Shown here in pieces: positions 39,970 through 48,458 of a DNA stretch of 64,000 nucleotides. Under the pieces are notes generated by a model that ran no database searches, was not told the origin of the DNA, and saw only the letters and a list, made by a program, of their open reading frames with translations. This stretch comes from Burkholderia sp. Ac-20365 (GTDB lineage Bacteria; Pseudomonadota; Gammaproteobacteria; Burkholderiales; Burkholderiaceae), in assembly GCF_017104715.1 (NCBI RefSeq), contig NZ_JAAGPI010000004.1, positions 1 to 64,000 on the forward strand, in the 5' to 3' direction. Numbering within the stretch: position 1 is the stretch's first letter; each line of letters begins with the position of its first letter. Both the position numbers and the translations under genes were made by a program.

Positions 39970-42276
39970 ATGCAAATCGATCACCGACAAATGGACCTTT
40001 TTGGTTCTGTCGAACAAGGAAGCAGCAATGCATTAAAAGCGGTGGCAGTCGTCGAAGTCGAGGCCACCCCAATCGTAAGCGCAGTCATTCCTATCCACCA
40101 CGAGTGCACGGATGCCGTAGGCCTGGAATCGGCAGCCGTCCAGCCGATTCTCTCCGCAGCCGTGATGACACTCGCCGAGCATGAAAATCTCATGGCTCGC
40201 GTCGATGATGGCGAAGTCCCCGTCGATCCCGACGAGGTCCGCTCGTCGTTCGAACGTCTCGTGCGCGATGCCGACTCGATCCGTGGTGAACTGGGAAAGT
40301 TCAAGGTCGCCGATCTGCTGAAACGGCTGGGGGGTAGCTTTGTCCACGATCGGAAGAAGCCATATCTGATCGAAAAGGTGCTTGATGGCCTGATCTGCGC
40401 GTACGGCTTTCTATGCGTGACGTCCAGCCTGATTTCAATTCAGGGAATCGGTCTGGAACAGCGCGCCAACAGTATCCGGCTCAAGCTCGCCAAGCTCACT
40501 GCCGAGCAGCTGGCGGCATATCGTGCGTATCTGAATGCCGAGCGCGAAGAGCGCAAGGCGAAACTGCTGGCCTACGCGAAGGCGCTCAAGACACCTGAGA
40601 CCCTGCCGGAGTTCGACCTCTTTATCCGGAAGCACAGTGAATCGGCACTGACCCCTGAAATGCGCGCGCGCCGCGATGAACTCGTCGCGGAAAAGCTTCG
40701 CGCCGAGCAGACGCTCGCTGCGGAGAAGCCGGTGGTAGTGGGTGGTGTGGACGCGTCGACGGGCATGCAACTGGTCGAGACGGTGCACACCCGCGACAAG
40801 TACGCGCTGTTCGTCGTGAAGCTGGCCGAGCGTGTTGAACGCGACGTGTATGCCGCGCTGAACACCGCTGCGAAAAAACTCGGCGGCCGTTACTCGTCGT
40901 ATAACCGCGACGGCGCCGTGCCCGGGTTTCAGTTCCGGGATCGTGACGCGGCCGAACAGTTCCTCCTGGTCGGTCGCGGTGAGTCCGTGACAAAGCAGAC
41001 GGATACCGAGGCACTGGCAGCAGAGAAGAGCGCCAGCGCTGCGGAAAGGCTCAAAGGTCTCGCGCAGAGCACGAAAGATGTTGCCGAAGAGGGCCTGACT
41101 CGCGAGCGCATGACCAACACGGTCAAGCGCGCATCGCAGGCGTCCGCAGCACAGGAGACCGCGCGCAAGGACATTGCACTGGCAAAAACCATGGACAGTC
41201 TCGCTGACGCGATCGAGCAGGGTACCGTCAAGCACCTCGACCGTCTGACCGACAAGTCGCAGGTCGTGCTCTTTTCGGCGCTCCTACGGGCCGCGAAGCA
41301 ACGCGAGATCAACGCGACGTCGAATGGCTATGCCGAGGAGCTGGCACGCAAGGGCGAAGAGCCCACGCTTGCTACGGTCGACTATGTCACTTACCCCGAG
41401 TTCGGAATCTATGTTCCGGATCAGGTAGACAGGCTGATCGGTGAAATAGCGAGTATTTCGGGCCTCAAGCGCCTAAGCACCAAGCTCAAGCCGTATGCAA
41501 ACGAGGCACGCCGTGACGGCGCCCGCGTTAGTGTTCCGGAAGAGATTGCCCTGCCCATCGTCAACCGGCTCGGGCGTGATCGTTACCAGTTGCCCAACAA
41601 CTGGGTGGATGCCGCCGAAGAACGCAAACGTCTTCAGCGCATGGGAATCACAACGGTCGAACAGCTGCGCGCGGCCTGCCGGGAGTTTTTGCGGTATCGG
41701 CATGAAGCAGACAAGGCAGACAGGGCGACCGAACTCGAGCGGGCGATCGTGGGTACGGAAGTGGGCCTGGACTTTTTCCCGTCCCCTGACGAGTTGTGCA
41801 CGAATCTCGTTCAGAACGTCCTTCGTCGCATGAAGGTTCGCACTGGGAAGTGGCTCGAACCATCTGCGGGAACAGGGAGCGTTGCCAGTGCAATCAGATC
41901 GGCAGGGTATGAGCCTGATGTTGTCGAGCTGTCGCCGGCGCTGCGGGAAGTCCTCGCGGCGAAGGGGTTCAACATCATTGGATCGGACTTCCTTGAAATC
42001 GAAGGCAGCTTCGGTGCGATCGTGATGAATCCGCCGTTTTCCTCGGATATCCGGCACGTACGTCATGCCTGGTCGCTTCTCGAAGAGGGCGGAGCACTCT
42101 CATCCGTCGTCGGCGAGGGCGCTTTCACGCGCAATGACGCCGAGGCGGTCGAATTTCGCAAATGGCTCGAAGAGCTTGGGGCGGAAATCGAGAAGTTGCC
42201 CTCCGGCACCTTCGCCGACCGGAAGTTGCTGAAGACAACGGGCGCGGCCGCACGCGTGGTCACGCTCGCGCGGTAA
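39970..42276 (+). CDS. large protein with C-terminal N6-adenine-type DNA methyltransferase domain
   Basis: 768 aa from ATG 39970 (MQIDHRQMDL), 4-5 nt after GGAGC; the open frame to 39760 lacks SD and conflicts with the leader. The last 170 residues carry DFFPSPDELC (601-610), SAM motif EPSAGTGS (630-637), acidic VVEL (651-654) and catalytic NPPF (687-690), the pattern of N6-adenine methyltransferases. The N-terminal 600 residues are helical and highly charged, with coiled-coil-like parts (about 230-290 and 395-500), and match nothing I know. Possibly a DNA-translocating or recognition region. Confidence 0.8.
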   Translation: MQIDHRQMDLFGSVEQGSSNALKAVAVVEVEATPIVSAVIPIHHECTDAVGLESAAVQPILSAAVMTLAEHENLMARVDDGEVPVDPDEVRSSFERLVRDADSIRGELGKFKVADLLKRLGGSFVHDRKKPYLIEKVLDGLICAYGFLCVTSSLISIQGIGLEQRANSIRLKLAKLTAEQLAAYRAYLNAEREERKAKLLAYAKALKTPETLPEFDLFIRKHSESALTPEMRARRDELVAEKLRAEQTLAAEKPVVVGGVDASTGMQLVETVHTRDKYALFVVKLAERVERDVYAALNTAAKKLGGRYSSYNRDGAVPGFQFRDRDAAEQFLLVGRGESVTKQTDTEALAAEKSASAAERLKGLAQSTKDVAEEGLTRERMTNTVKRASQASAAQETARKDIALAKTMDSLADAIEQGTVKHLDRLTDKSQVVLFSALLRAAKQREINATSNGYAEELARKGEEPTLATVDYVTYPEFGIYVPDQVDRLIGEIASISGLKRLSTKLKPYANEARRDGARVSVPEEIALPIVNRLGRDRYQLPNNWVDAAEERKRLQRMGITTVEQLRAACREFLRYRHEADKADRATELERAIVGTEVGLDFFPSPDELCTNLVQNVLRRMKVRTGKWLEPSAGTGSVASAIRSAGYEPDVVELSPALREVLAAKGFNIIGSDFLEIEGSFGAIVMNPPFSSDIRHVRHAWSLLEEGGALSSVVGEGAFTRNDAEAVEFRKWLEELGAEIEKLPSGTFADRKLLKTTGAAARVVTLAR

Positions 42277-42307
42277 TCAGCAATCGCTGTAACAGGCGGG
42301 AAGGGTA

Positions 42308-42340
42308 GGGATCTGTCCGGGCAACCGACAGATCTCTCCC
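42308..42340 (+). terminator. hairpin after the 39970-42276 gene
   Basis: GGGATCTGTC/GACAGATC-TCCC stem. Confidence 0.6.
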
Positions 42341-42429
42341 CGACCTTCCACTCGCCATTCAGCCAGCTTCAAGTGTTTGTGAAAGCCCGCACACCGGGCT
42401 TCGACAAGCGCTTTGCCGCTTCCATTTTT

Positions 42430-42504
42430 TAACGCCGATTCCGGCAAAACCCACGCGGGCAGCGTCCCGCATGGGCGCCCCGCGTTATCTGGAGCATATG
42501 AAAA
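42430..42504 (+). promoter_or_regulatory. variant leader of the gene at 42505
   Basis: TTTTTTAACGCCGATTCCGGC matches the stem III core, but the SD (TGGAG) lies some 45 nt further on, after an additional GCGGG/CCCGC stem. A divergent or decayed copy. Confidence 0.4.
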
Positions 42505-44052
42505 ATGAGCATCTATCAACTGAAGCTTGGCGCTGTCGAAGTAACGCTGGTGGCACTGGGGCAGGTACTCGCACTTCTCAATGCCTCGCCCAAAGACACT
42601 GTCGCATCGCGACCCACGAACCTGCGCGACATCAGCGTACTCCGTGATGGCTCGCCGATGCAGGTCACGCGCAATGAGTATGGCCACCTCGGCGTCCAGC
42701 AGGAGGGTGCCGCACGCGACTTACTTCTCGCCATGATTGACGAGGTCGACCGGCACTTCGTTCGGCCGCAGGGACAAGTCCGCGCACCCCATGAAATGTC
42801 GCGCCTCGACTGGGAGGCTGTTGCGGCGATCGGATCCGCAGCGTTCAACGTGTTCCCGTGCTTTACGGTGGACCAGTTACACGAACGTTTCGCGAGCGGC
42901 CCCGGTATGCGTGCAGACATGGATCTTTCGGACCTATGTCGACAGGAAATGGAGCAACGGTGGGGGTATGGCCATCTCGGTCCCCGATTCGCAGACCGTT
43001 CGACGAACGTTCGACACGAAGTCCATGTCGCCGCCGCGCTGTTCGCTGGCAAATCCGTGCCTGAGGAGGTGATCGCAGAGTATCGCGATGGATACGCCAG
43101 GCACTGTGCTGACGATGACCCCTCGTTTGCGCTAGTGCTGGAGCTTCCGCAACTGCGAGGGCGGCTTAGCGAAGCACAGTTGCGCGGACTCGAAATTGCA
43201 ACCCGGAGAAGCATCATGATCGATTCAGGAAACGTCGAGCGCCTCATCGCGGAAGTATCGTCACTGCCCGTCGACGCCACTTATGTGGATGTCGACGACC
43301 GCTTGTACAGCGCCGGCCTATTGCCCGCTCTGAGTCCGGAGAATAACGTTCCCGGTGTCGACACGTCAGTCCTCACGAGCCCCGTTGCACGAGACCTCTA
43401 CGATGCACTTGCCACCGCGCAGGCGAAGTCGATTCTGGAGCGTGCACAACGGGAACGTGACAAGGGCAACATCAGCAAGCGTGAGTACGAGCGTCAATGC
43501 GCGGTTGCCGACGCGGCACGCAACTCATTTCCGACCAGGCACTGTGTCGAGTTTGCTGCATCCGTCGCATCGCGTGATGTGAAGCCGCTGCTCCTGATTC
43601 TCGACAGTTCGGAAGGGATGAACGAGGCCTCCAAGCGTGTGTTCACCAGGCACACGGGGGTGAAGATCCGCGGGCTGAACAAGGCAGCGCGGCGCGCGGC
43701 GATTTTCACCTTCTGTGGCTATGACGAGGCTCGTCGCCAGGCCTACGAGCGCGACCTCGAAGCAGCACACCAGAAGCGTCTTGCTGACGAGGCCGCTGAG
43801 CGCGCAACTGCCAAGGCGGATGCGTCGACAATTAATACGCCGACGGGGAAGGTAAGTGCCCGTCAGTATGTCGACGCCGCGGTCACCGCCGGCTACAAGG
43901 AACTTGTCAACCATCGCAAGGGGAAGGTGTCCTGGTGGCTCTACAACGAGTCCACCGGCAACGCGTATCCGCTCAGTGCCGCAGATGGGACACTGGACTA
44001 CGCACGGGACGGCTTGCGCCTGCCTGTGCGTGAGGCCAAGCCGAAGTCCTGA
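42505..44052 (+). CDS. hypothetical protein
   Basis: 515 aa, starting MSIYQLKLGA. Soluble, helical; residues about 300-345 are highly charged (AQRERDKGNISKREYERQCA) and 400-435 form another charged helix. No enzyme motif recognised. It sits between two DNA methyltransferases, so a role in the same modification set is possible but not shown. Ends at a strong terminator. Confidence 0.8.
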   Translation: MSIYQLKLGAVEVTLVALGQVLALLNASPKDTVASRPTNLRDISVLRDGSPMQVTRNEYGHLGVQQEGAARDLLLAMIDEVDRHFVRPQGQVRAPHEMSRLDWEAVAAIGSAAFNVFPCFTVDQLHERFASGPGMRADMDLSDLCRQEMEQRWGYGHLGPRFADRSTNVRHEVHVAAALFAGKSVPEEVIAEYRDGYARHCADDDPSFALVLELPQLRGRLSEAQLRGLEIATRRSIMIDSGNVERLIAEVSSLPVDATYVDVDDRLYSAGLLPALSPENNVPGVDTSVLTSPVARDLYDALATAQAKSILERAQRERDKGNISKREYERQCAVADAARNSFPTRHCVEFAASVASRDVKPLLLILDSSEGMNEASKRVFTRHTGVKIRGLNKAARRAAIFTFCGYDEARRQAYERDLEAAHQKRLADEAAERATAKADASTINTPTGKVSARQYVDAAVTAGYKELVNHRKGKVSWWLYNESTGNAYPLSAADGTLDYARDGLRLPVREAKPKS

Positions 44053-44072
44053 TCGTTGTGATTCTCTTGCCC

Positions 44073-44112
44073 GCCCGCGTCCACTTTCACAAGTGGCGCG
44101 GGCTTTTTTTTT
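44073..44112 (+). terminator. intrinsic terminator after the 42505-44052 gene
   Basis: GCCCGCG-CCACTT/AAGTGG-CGCGGGC followed by nine T. Confidence 0.95.
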
Positions 44113-44196
44113 CCGATAGACGACAGTTCAAACAGGAAGGGGATCTGGCGGGAGTCAATCCCGGCCGCGAGGATTGCCGGCAGTGAAAGAGATGGC

Positions 44197-44223
44197 TAGA
44201 ATAGGGCACGCCGTTAGGTCGGC
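44197..44223 (+). promoter_or_regulatory. promoter with 5'-terminal hairpin
   Basis: TAGAAT (44197-44202), 7 nt, then GCCGTTAGGTCGGC (44210-44223). Confidence 0.65.
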
Positions 44224-44272
44224 ATGAAGCGTCACCACATCAGCGTCATCGCACGCAACGAAACGCCCACCT

Positions 44273-44368
44273 CTGGCGCCTTCCGGCCAGCGCTTTTCGA
44301 GCGCTTTCCTGAAGTTGCCTGCTCTCCAGTTTTTCATCGCCCTGTTTCGGGCAACACTGGAGAAAAAC
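44273..44368 (+). promoter_or_regulatory. SD-hiding leader of the C5 methyltransferase
   Basis: Stem I CTGGC/GCCAG, stem II AGCGC-TTTTC-GAGCGCT-like, stem III GCCC-TGTTTC-GGGC at 44339-44352. Anti-SD TCTCCAGT (44323-44330) pairs perfectly with ACTGGAGA (44356-44363). Confidence 0.85.
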
Positions 44369-45949
44369 ATGAACGCGCAAGTCAATGAAGCTCGCGAACT
44401 GCACAACGTGCAGAGCCTCGGGCGCGGTTATATCGACCGTCTGAACAACCTGATCCGTTCGGCGCTGCACGCCGCGGTGGTATCGCTTCAAAACTACAGC
44501 ATTGGCGGCCAGGTGCTTCGCAGTCGCCTGAATGTCGAGAATGCGACCAAACTGCAGTCATCGGGATTGGCCGCTGGCGCACGTTTCACCGCACGTTACG
44601 CACCGGGCATCATCGAGGTCGTCAAGGACGATGCGGGCAACCACGTTGTTTCCCCGAAGCGCTTCGTCAAGCGCGACGGAACCGTAGAGATCGGCGGGCG
44701 CATCGATCTTCGGTCATTGCAGGTTCACGAGAACCTCGGCGGTGAAGAAAGTGTCCTCGCACTTTATCTGCCGGGCCGCGTGGTGTTCCTGCACCTGCCC
44801 AGCGTTGCGCGTAACTGCGACCGCATCCAGCGCCTGCTGGACGCAGTGCAGTCCGGAGAGATCCAGACCGTCGCGCTTTACGCCGGTGTGGGAACGCTGG
44901 ACGCCGCGCTTCACGAAGGTTTTGCCGAGGCGGGGTTCGAAAGCACTACCGTTCTTGCAAACGACTCGTGGGAAGATGGAGTGGACTGTCTGCTCGCGGA
45001 CAATCCGGCCAGCACTCAGAGAACGCGATCCTTCGCCGGTGGCATAGAACACTTCGTCGCCTCAGGAATTCGTGTACCGGGGACCACGATGATCTGCATG
45101 GGTATCCCATGTAAGGCGGCCAGCCGCCTCAATGTCCAGAGCCGTGACCTCCCCGAAATGCATGCGGTCGCTGGCCATCAGGTGCTGAACGCTGTCATGG
45201 CAATCCAGCAGCTCGAGTTCCCGCCGCTGGTGCTCGTTGAGAACGTGCTGGCCTGGGCTGATACCGTGTCCTTTTCCATGCTCCGTCGGGTATTGCACGA
45301 GCAGGGCTATCAGACCGTGCTGGTAGGCGATTCTGACGAGCAGGGGAACTACTCGGGATTGAACTCCAATGACTACGGTGATATCGAGAAGCGGGTCCGC
45401 ATGGCGCTCCTCGCCTATCCGGCAGGCATCGACATCAGCTTCGCCGGGATGCGCAAGTCCGGACCGTCGACCCGCACGGTTGGCGATATCCGGCTGCCTG
45501 AGGAGTTGGTAGACCCGGCTGAGTATGAAAAAGGTGCGCATCTGGCATCCGAGCACAAGACAGCAAATGGATGGCGTATGCGTGTTGTCGACGACAGTGA
45601 CAACAGCACGTCGTCGATATCGGCCGGATGCTGGAAACAGCGGGTGGAGGACGCCAGATTCAGGCATCCGGAAAATCCGCTGAAGTCACGACTGCCGTTG
45701 CCGGAGGAGCACGCAAGGCTCAAAGGCCATGATCCGAAGCTCGTCAACTCGCTTGTTTCGAACTCGCATGCGCACACCGCCCTGGGGAACGGAACAGCGA
45801 AGCACTGCTGGGTTGAGCTAGCCCGGGTCCTTGGCGAAGAACTGCGCGCAAAGGCAACAGACATGAGTGCCTATCTGCGGCGTATCCAGCAAGGTGTGTC
45901 GGTCACGCTTCGGCCTGAGGAGCCTGACCTCTTCAGCGCACTGGCGTAG
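44369..45949 (+). CDS. C5-cytosine DNA methyltransferase (atypical)
   Basis: 526 aa, starting MNAQVNEARE. Motif IV GIPCKAAS (245-252, catalytic Cys248), motif VI VENV (290-293) and motif VIII-like KRVRMAL (341-347) are in the order of C5-cytosine methyltransferases. Motif I is unusual (ALYAGVGTLDAAL, 169-181, instead of DLF-G-GG). About 165 residues precede the catalytic domain, where most family members begin. Expected to methylate cytosine C5 in a specific site. No restriction partner nearby. Confidence 0.8.
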   Translation: MNAQVNEARELHNVQSLGRGYIDRLNNLIRSALHAAVVSLQNYSIGGQVLRSRLNVENATKLQSSGLAAGARFTARYAPGIIEVVKDDAGNHVVSPKRFVKRDGTVEIGGRIDLRSLQVHENLGGEESVLALYLPGRVVFLHLPSVARNCDRIQRLLDAVQSGEIQTVALYAGVGTLDAALHEGFAEAGFESTTVLANDSWEDGVDCLLADNPASTQRTRSFAGGIEHFVASGIRVPGTTMICMGIPCKAASRLNVQSRDLPEMHAVAGHQVLNAVMAIQQLEFPPLVLVENVLAWADTVSFSMLRRVLHEQGYQTVLVGDSDEQGNYSGLNSNDYGDIEKRVRMALLAYPAGIDISFAGMRKSGPSTRTVGDIRLPEELVDPAEYEKGAHLASEHKTANGWRMRVVDDSDNSTSSISAGCWKQRVEDARFRHPENPLKSRLPLPEEHARLKGHDPKLVNSLVSNSHAHTALGNGTAKHCWVELARVLGEELRAKATDMSAYLRRIQQGVSVTLRPEEPDLFSALA

Positions 45950-46026
45950 CGATTCGCGCGGTTACCGCGCGGATCCATCGCTGTCGAAAACAAAGCGGCT
46001 GGACCCAGCGTTTGCCTGCGACTTGC

Positions 46027-46066
46027 GCCCGGCGATCTCCATTCGTGGAGGTCGCCGGGCGACTTT
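46027..46066 (+). terminator. intrinsic terminator after the C5 methyltransferase
   Basis: CCCGGCGA-CTCCA-TTCG-TGGAG-TCGCCGGG long stem followed by ACTTTT. Confidence 0.85.
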
Positions 46067-46078
46067 TACGGGACTTTG

Positions 46079-46156
46079 GGCATGGCGTAACCGTCATGCC
46101 GAGCGTCTCGCTCTCTCCTTGTCAATCACCCAATCGGGGTAACGAAGGAGAAATCC
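46079..46156 (+). promoter_or_regulatory. SD-hiding leader of the gene at 46157 (twin A)
   Basis: Stem I GGCATG/CATGCC at 46079-46100, stem II GAGCG/CGCTC, stem III ACCC-AATC-GGGGT at 46128-46140. Anti-SD CTCCTT (46115-46120) pairs with AAGGAG (46145-46150). Confidence 0.85.
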
Positions 46157-46441
46157 ATGAACAGCAACACGCGCGAGGTCGCAGTCGAGACGCTGCGCAT
46201 CGGTGATCAGGTTGATCTTCAATCGTGTCCGTTCCTCAAGGATCACGCCGCGGCGGAGTTCGAATTTGCCGTGGTCGAGTCGATCGAACGCGAGACCGTG
46301 GATTGCGTCAGTGTCGGATACGAAGGAATCGACGTCGTGGGCTATCCCGTAGGGACGTCGCTCAAAGTGTCTCAGCAGTCATTTGCGAAACGCAATGCGC
46401 CCGAGCCCACCGAAGCGTCGAAGAGCGGGGTGCACTCATGA
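46157..46441 (+). CDS. hypothetical protein
   Basis: 94 aa, starting MNSNTREVAV. Beta-rich (LRIGDQVDLQSCPF, FAVVESIERETVDCVSVGY), in the style of a small barrel domain. No family recognised. Its stop overlaps the next start (ATGA). Confidence 0.7.
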   Translation: MNSNTREVAVETLRIGDQVDLQSCPFLKDHAAAEFEFAVVESIERETVDCVSVGYEGIDVVGYPVGTSLKVSQQSFAKRNAPEPTEASKSGVHS

Positions 46442-46722
46442 TCCCGGTCGAACTCGCGAACGACTACCAGCGATGCATTTTTCCATGGGTCTACGATCGG
46501 ATCGAAGTGACGGGTTCCCGCTTCACCGGTCCAGCAAGGGGCACTCACCTCAGGGCAGATCTCGAGCGTCCGAGCGAGCCGGTGTCGTTTTGCCTGCTCG
46601 GCACCTTCCACTGTCAGTATCAGAGCGGTCCGAACCTGTCCGTGCTGTCACACGCGGCGGCAGAGATCGTCGGCAGCGGCGGGTTCTACGGCATGAAGAG
46701 TGGCCGGCGCGTTCGACCGTGA
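46438..46722 (+). CDS. hypothetical protein
   Basis: 94 aa, starting MIPVELANDY, overlapping the upstream stop as ATGA and therefore probably translated by coupling. Mixed alpha/beta, with Cys at 14, 57 and 63. No family recognised. Two-gene transcript with 46157-46441. Confidence 0.65.
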   Translation: MIPVELANDYQRCIFPWVYDRIEVTGSRFTGPARGTHLRADLERPSEPVSFCLLGTFHCQYQSGPNLSVLSHAAAEIVGSGGFYGMKSGRRVRP

Positions 46723-46778
46723 CCGGGCGCCTGAAGTCGGAATCTGATCTGCGCGAGTAGGTCACCAACCCGAAACCA

Positions 46779-46814
46779 GCCCACCACCTCGCCACTCCCG
46801 GGAGGCTGGTGGGC
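46779..46814 (+). terminator. hairpin after the 46157-46722 pair
   Basis: GCCCACCA/TGGTGGGC with inner pairing; no U-tract. Confidence 0.5.
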
Positions 46815-46830
46815 CATCGACGGGACGTTG

Positions 46831-46908
46831 GGCATGCGATCGCGCATGCCGAGCGCCTCGCTCCCTCCTTTATCAATCACCCCATCGGGGTAGCGAAGGA
46901 GAAAATCA
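46831..46908 (+). promoter_or_regulatory. SD-hiding leader of the gene at 46909 (twin B)
   Basis: Stem I GGCATGCG-ATCG-CGCATGCC at 46831-46850, stem II GAGCG/CGCTC, stem III ACCCC-AT-CGGGGT-type at 46879-46891. Anti-SD CTCCTTT (46865-46871) pairs with GAAGGAG (46895-46901). Nearly identical to twin A. Confidence 0.85.
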
Positions 46909-48243
46909 ATGAACAGCAAGAATGACCAACCGCTCCAGCACGAAACAGCCATCTGCCAGCCGGGCGCCGATCAGACGCCTCATGCCGAAGGCAAGAGTCG
47001 TTACCTCGATGTCCCGTCGGACGAATGGCTTAAGGATGCCTTCGTCAACAGCCAGAATCGGGCGAAGCCGCAGCACGCAGTACGCGAGGTTCGGGGCAAG
47101 ATGTTCGCGTGGGCCAACGACCAGGACGGGTACGTGTCCGTTGAAATCACGCGCGACGTATCGGATGATCGCTCAAACACCACGCCCCGTCTTGCTGGCG
47201 AGCGCGTGTTTGAGGTGCGCCTCCTCAACGGCCCGGCCCGTGGACAGTTCCCCACGTTTGCAGAGCGCCATCTGTTCGATTCAGTGCCGAAGAGCAGATT
47301 GCAGCACATGCAGCAAATTCGGCGATACGAAGAGGCCGCTCGGGCTGGCGGGAAACTGCCGGACAGCCGGATCGTAGTGACCCTTCCGGATGGCTACAAC
47401 GGCCACACGATGCGGTTCTACGCCGATCCGATTGCAGTGAATGGCGACACCGTTAAGCTCGGGTGCGCGGAGCCTGGCAAGGAGTATCTGATTGCGTGGC
47501 GGTCGGCCGCGGAGGTGCGTGCTGCGGTCGCAGCGCTCGGCGCAACGATGAAAGCAAAGGAACGGCACGAGGACTGGCGCTCGACGCTCTCGGTGGGCGA
47601 CGAGGTCTTCTGGACTGATCCGGATGACGGCGTCTGTTCTGGTCATCGCGTTATCGCCGAAATTCTGTCCGAGTCGGGCGTGATTGAAAGCGATGAGACG
47701 GTCGTCCGTCTGACTGCGAACGAGAGCGTGACCGAGGCATTTGCCGGCGAACTCTCACCTGTCAGCGCAGACGATCCCGCAACATCCCGTAACAACGACG
47801 ACGTGGGGTCTCGAATGGTGCCGCCCGATTGCGCTGGTGAGACCACGACCATGAAAGTCAGGGATCTGCTGGGCGCGGCTTTGGACTGGGCGGTGATGAA
47901 GTGCGAGCACCCACGGAATGATTCAGTACCGTTCTTCAACCAGTTGCGCAACGAGTCTGTCGTCTACGAAGCGGGTATGAAGCAAACGCACACGGGACGC
48001 TTCCGGTTTTCGGAGCGCTGGGAGCAGGGTGGTCCGATCATCGGACGTGAGCGAATCAATATCCAGTTTTGCCGCGACCTTCGTGACAGAAATGGTTTGT
48101 ACATCCACGCTGAAATGGGCACGCACTCGTACCATGGCTATTGGCGCGGAAGTCACGACCGTCCGCTCGTAGCAGCGATGCGCTGTTACGTCGCGAGCCG
48201 GTTGGGAGAGGAGGTCGAAATTCCCGTCGAGCTGCTTCTATAA
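46909..48243 (+). CDS. phage-type DUF2591-like protein with N-terminal extension
   Basis: 444 aa, starting MNSKNDQPLQ. The last 110 residues (from MKVRDLLGAALDWAVMKCE, about 314) contain RWEQGGPIIGRERIN, PLVAAMRCYVASRLGE and EVEIPVELL, which closely follow the small phage/plasmid family DUF2591 (function unknown). The first 300 residues are an unusual addition with two beta-rich stretches and no recognised domain. ATG 47851 could also serve as an internal start for the domain alone. Confidence 0.65.
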   Translation: MNSKNDQPLQHETAICQPGADQTPHAEGKSRYLDVPSDEWLKDAFVNSQNRAKPQHAVREVRGKMFAWANDQDGYVSVEITRDVSDDRSNTTPRLAGERVFEVRLLNGPARGQFPTFAERHLFDSVPKSRLQHMQQIRRYEEAARAGGKLPDSRIVVTLPDGYNGHTMRFYADPIAVNGDTVKLGCAEPGKEYLIAWRSAAEVRAAVAALGATMKAKERHEDWRSTLSVGDEVFWTDPDDGVCSGHRVIAEILSESGVIESDETVVRLTANESVTEAFAGELSPVSADDPATSRNNDDVGSRMVPPDCAGETTTMKVRDLLGAALDWAVMKCEHPRNDSVPFFNQLRNESVVYEAGMKQTHTGRFRFSERWEQGGPIIGRERINIQFCRDLRDRNGLYIHAEMGTHSYHGYWRGSHDRPLVAAMRCYVASRLGEEVEIPVELLL

Positions 48244-48263
48244 TCCCCTATCAACCTGAAAGC

Positions 48264-48297
48264 GCCCGTCAGCGCCTCGTATGAGGCGCAGGCGGGC
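48264..48297 (+). terminator. hairpin after the DUF2591-like gene
   Basis: GCCCG outer and GCGCCTC-GTAT-GAGGCGC inner stem. Confidence 0.65.
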
Positions 48298-48370
48298 TCT
48301 CTCCGCATGTCGCGGCCACTCGAGCCTGTTGTGTGCCTGCAAGCCGAGGGATCAGTTGTTTGTACGTTCC

Positions 48371-48458
48371 GTTCAGTGCTCACCGAGCATTGAACAGAGC
48401 GTTCTGCGTCTCCTTTTTCTCAAACGCCCGCAAACGGGCTTCACTTGGAGAGACGTCC
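48371..48458 (+). promoter_or_regulatory. SD-hiding leader of the gene at 48459
   Basis: Stem I GTTCA-TGCTC/GAGCA-TGAAC at 48371-48395 followed by AGAGCG, stem III GCCCGCAAACGGGC at 48426-48439. Anti-SD GTCTCC (48408-48413) faces GGAGAGAC (48447-48454). Confidence 0.85.
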
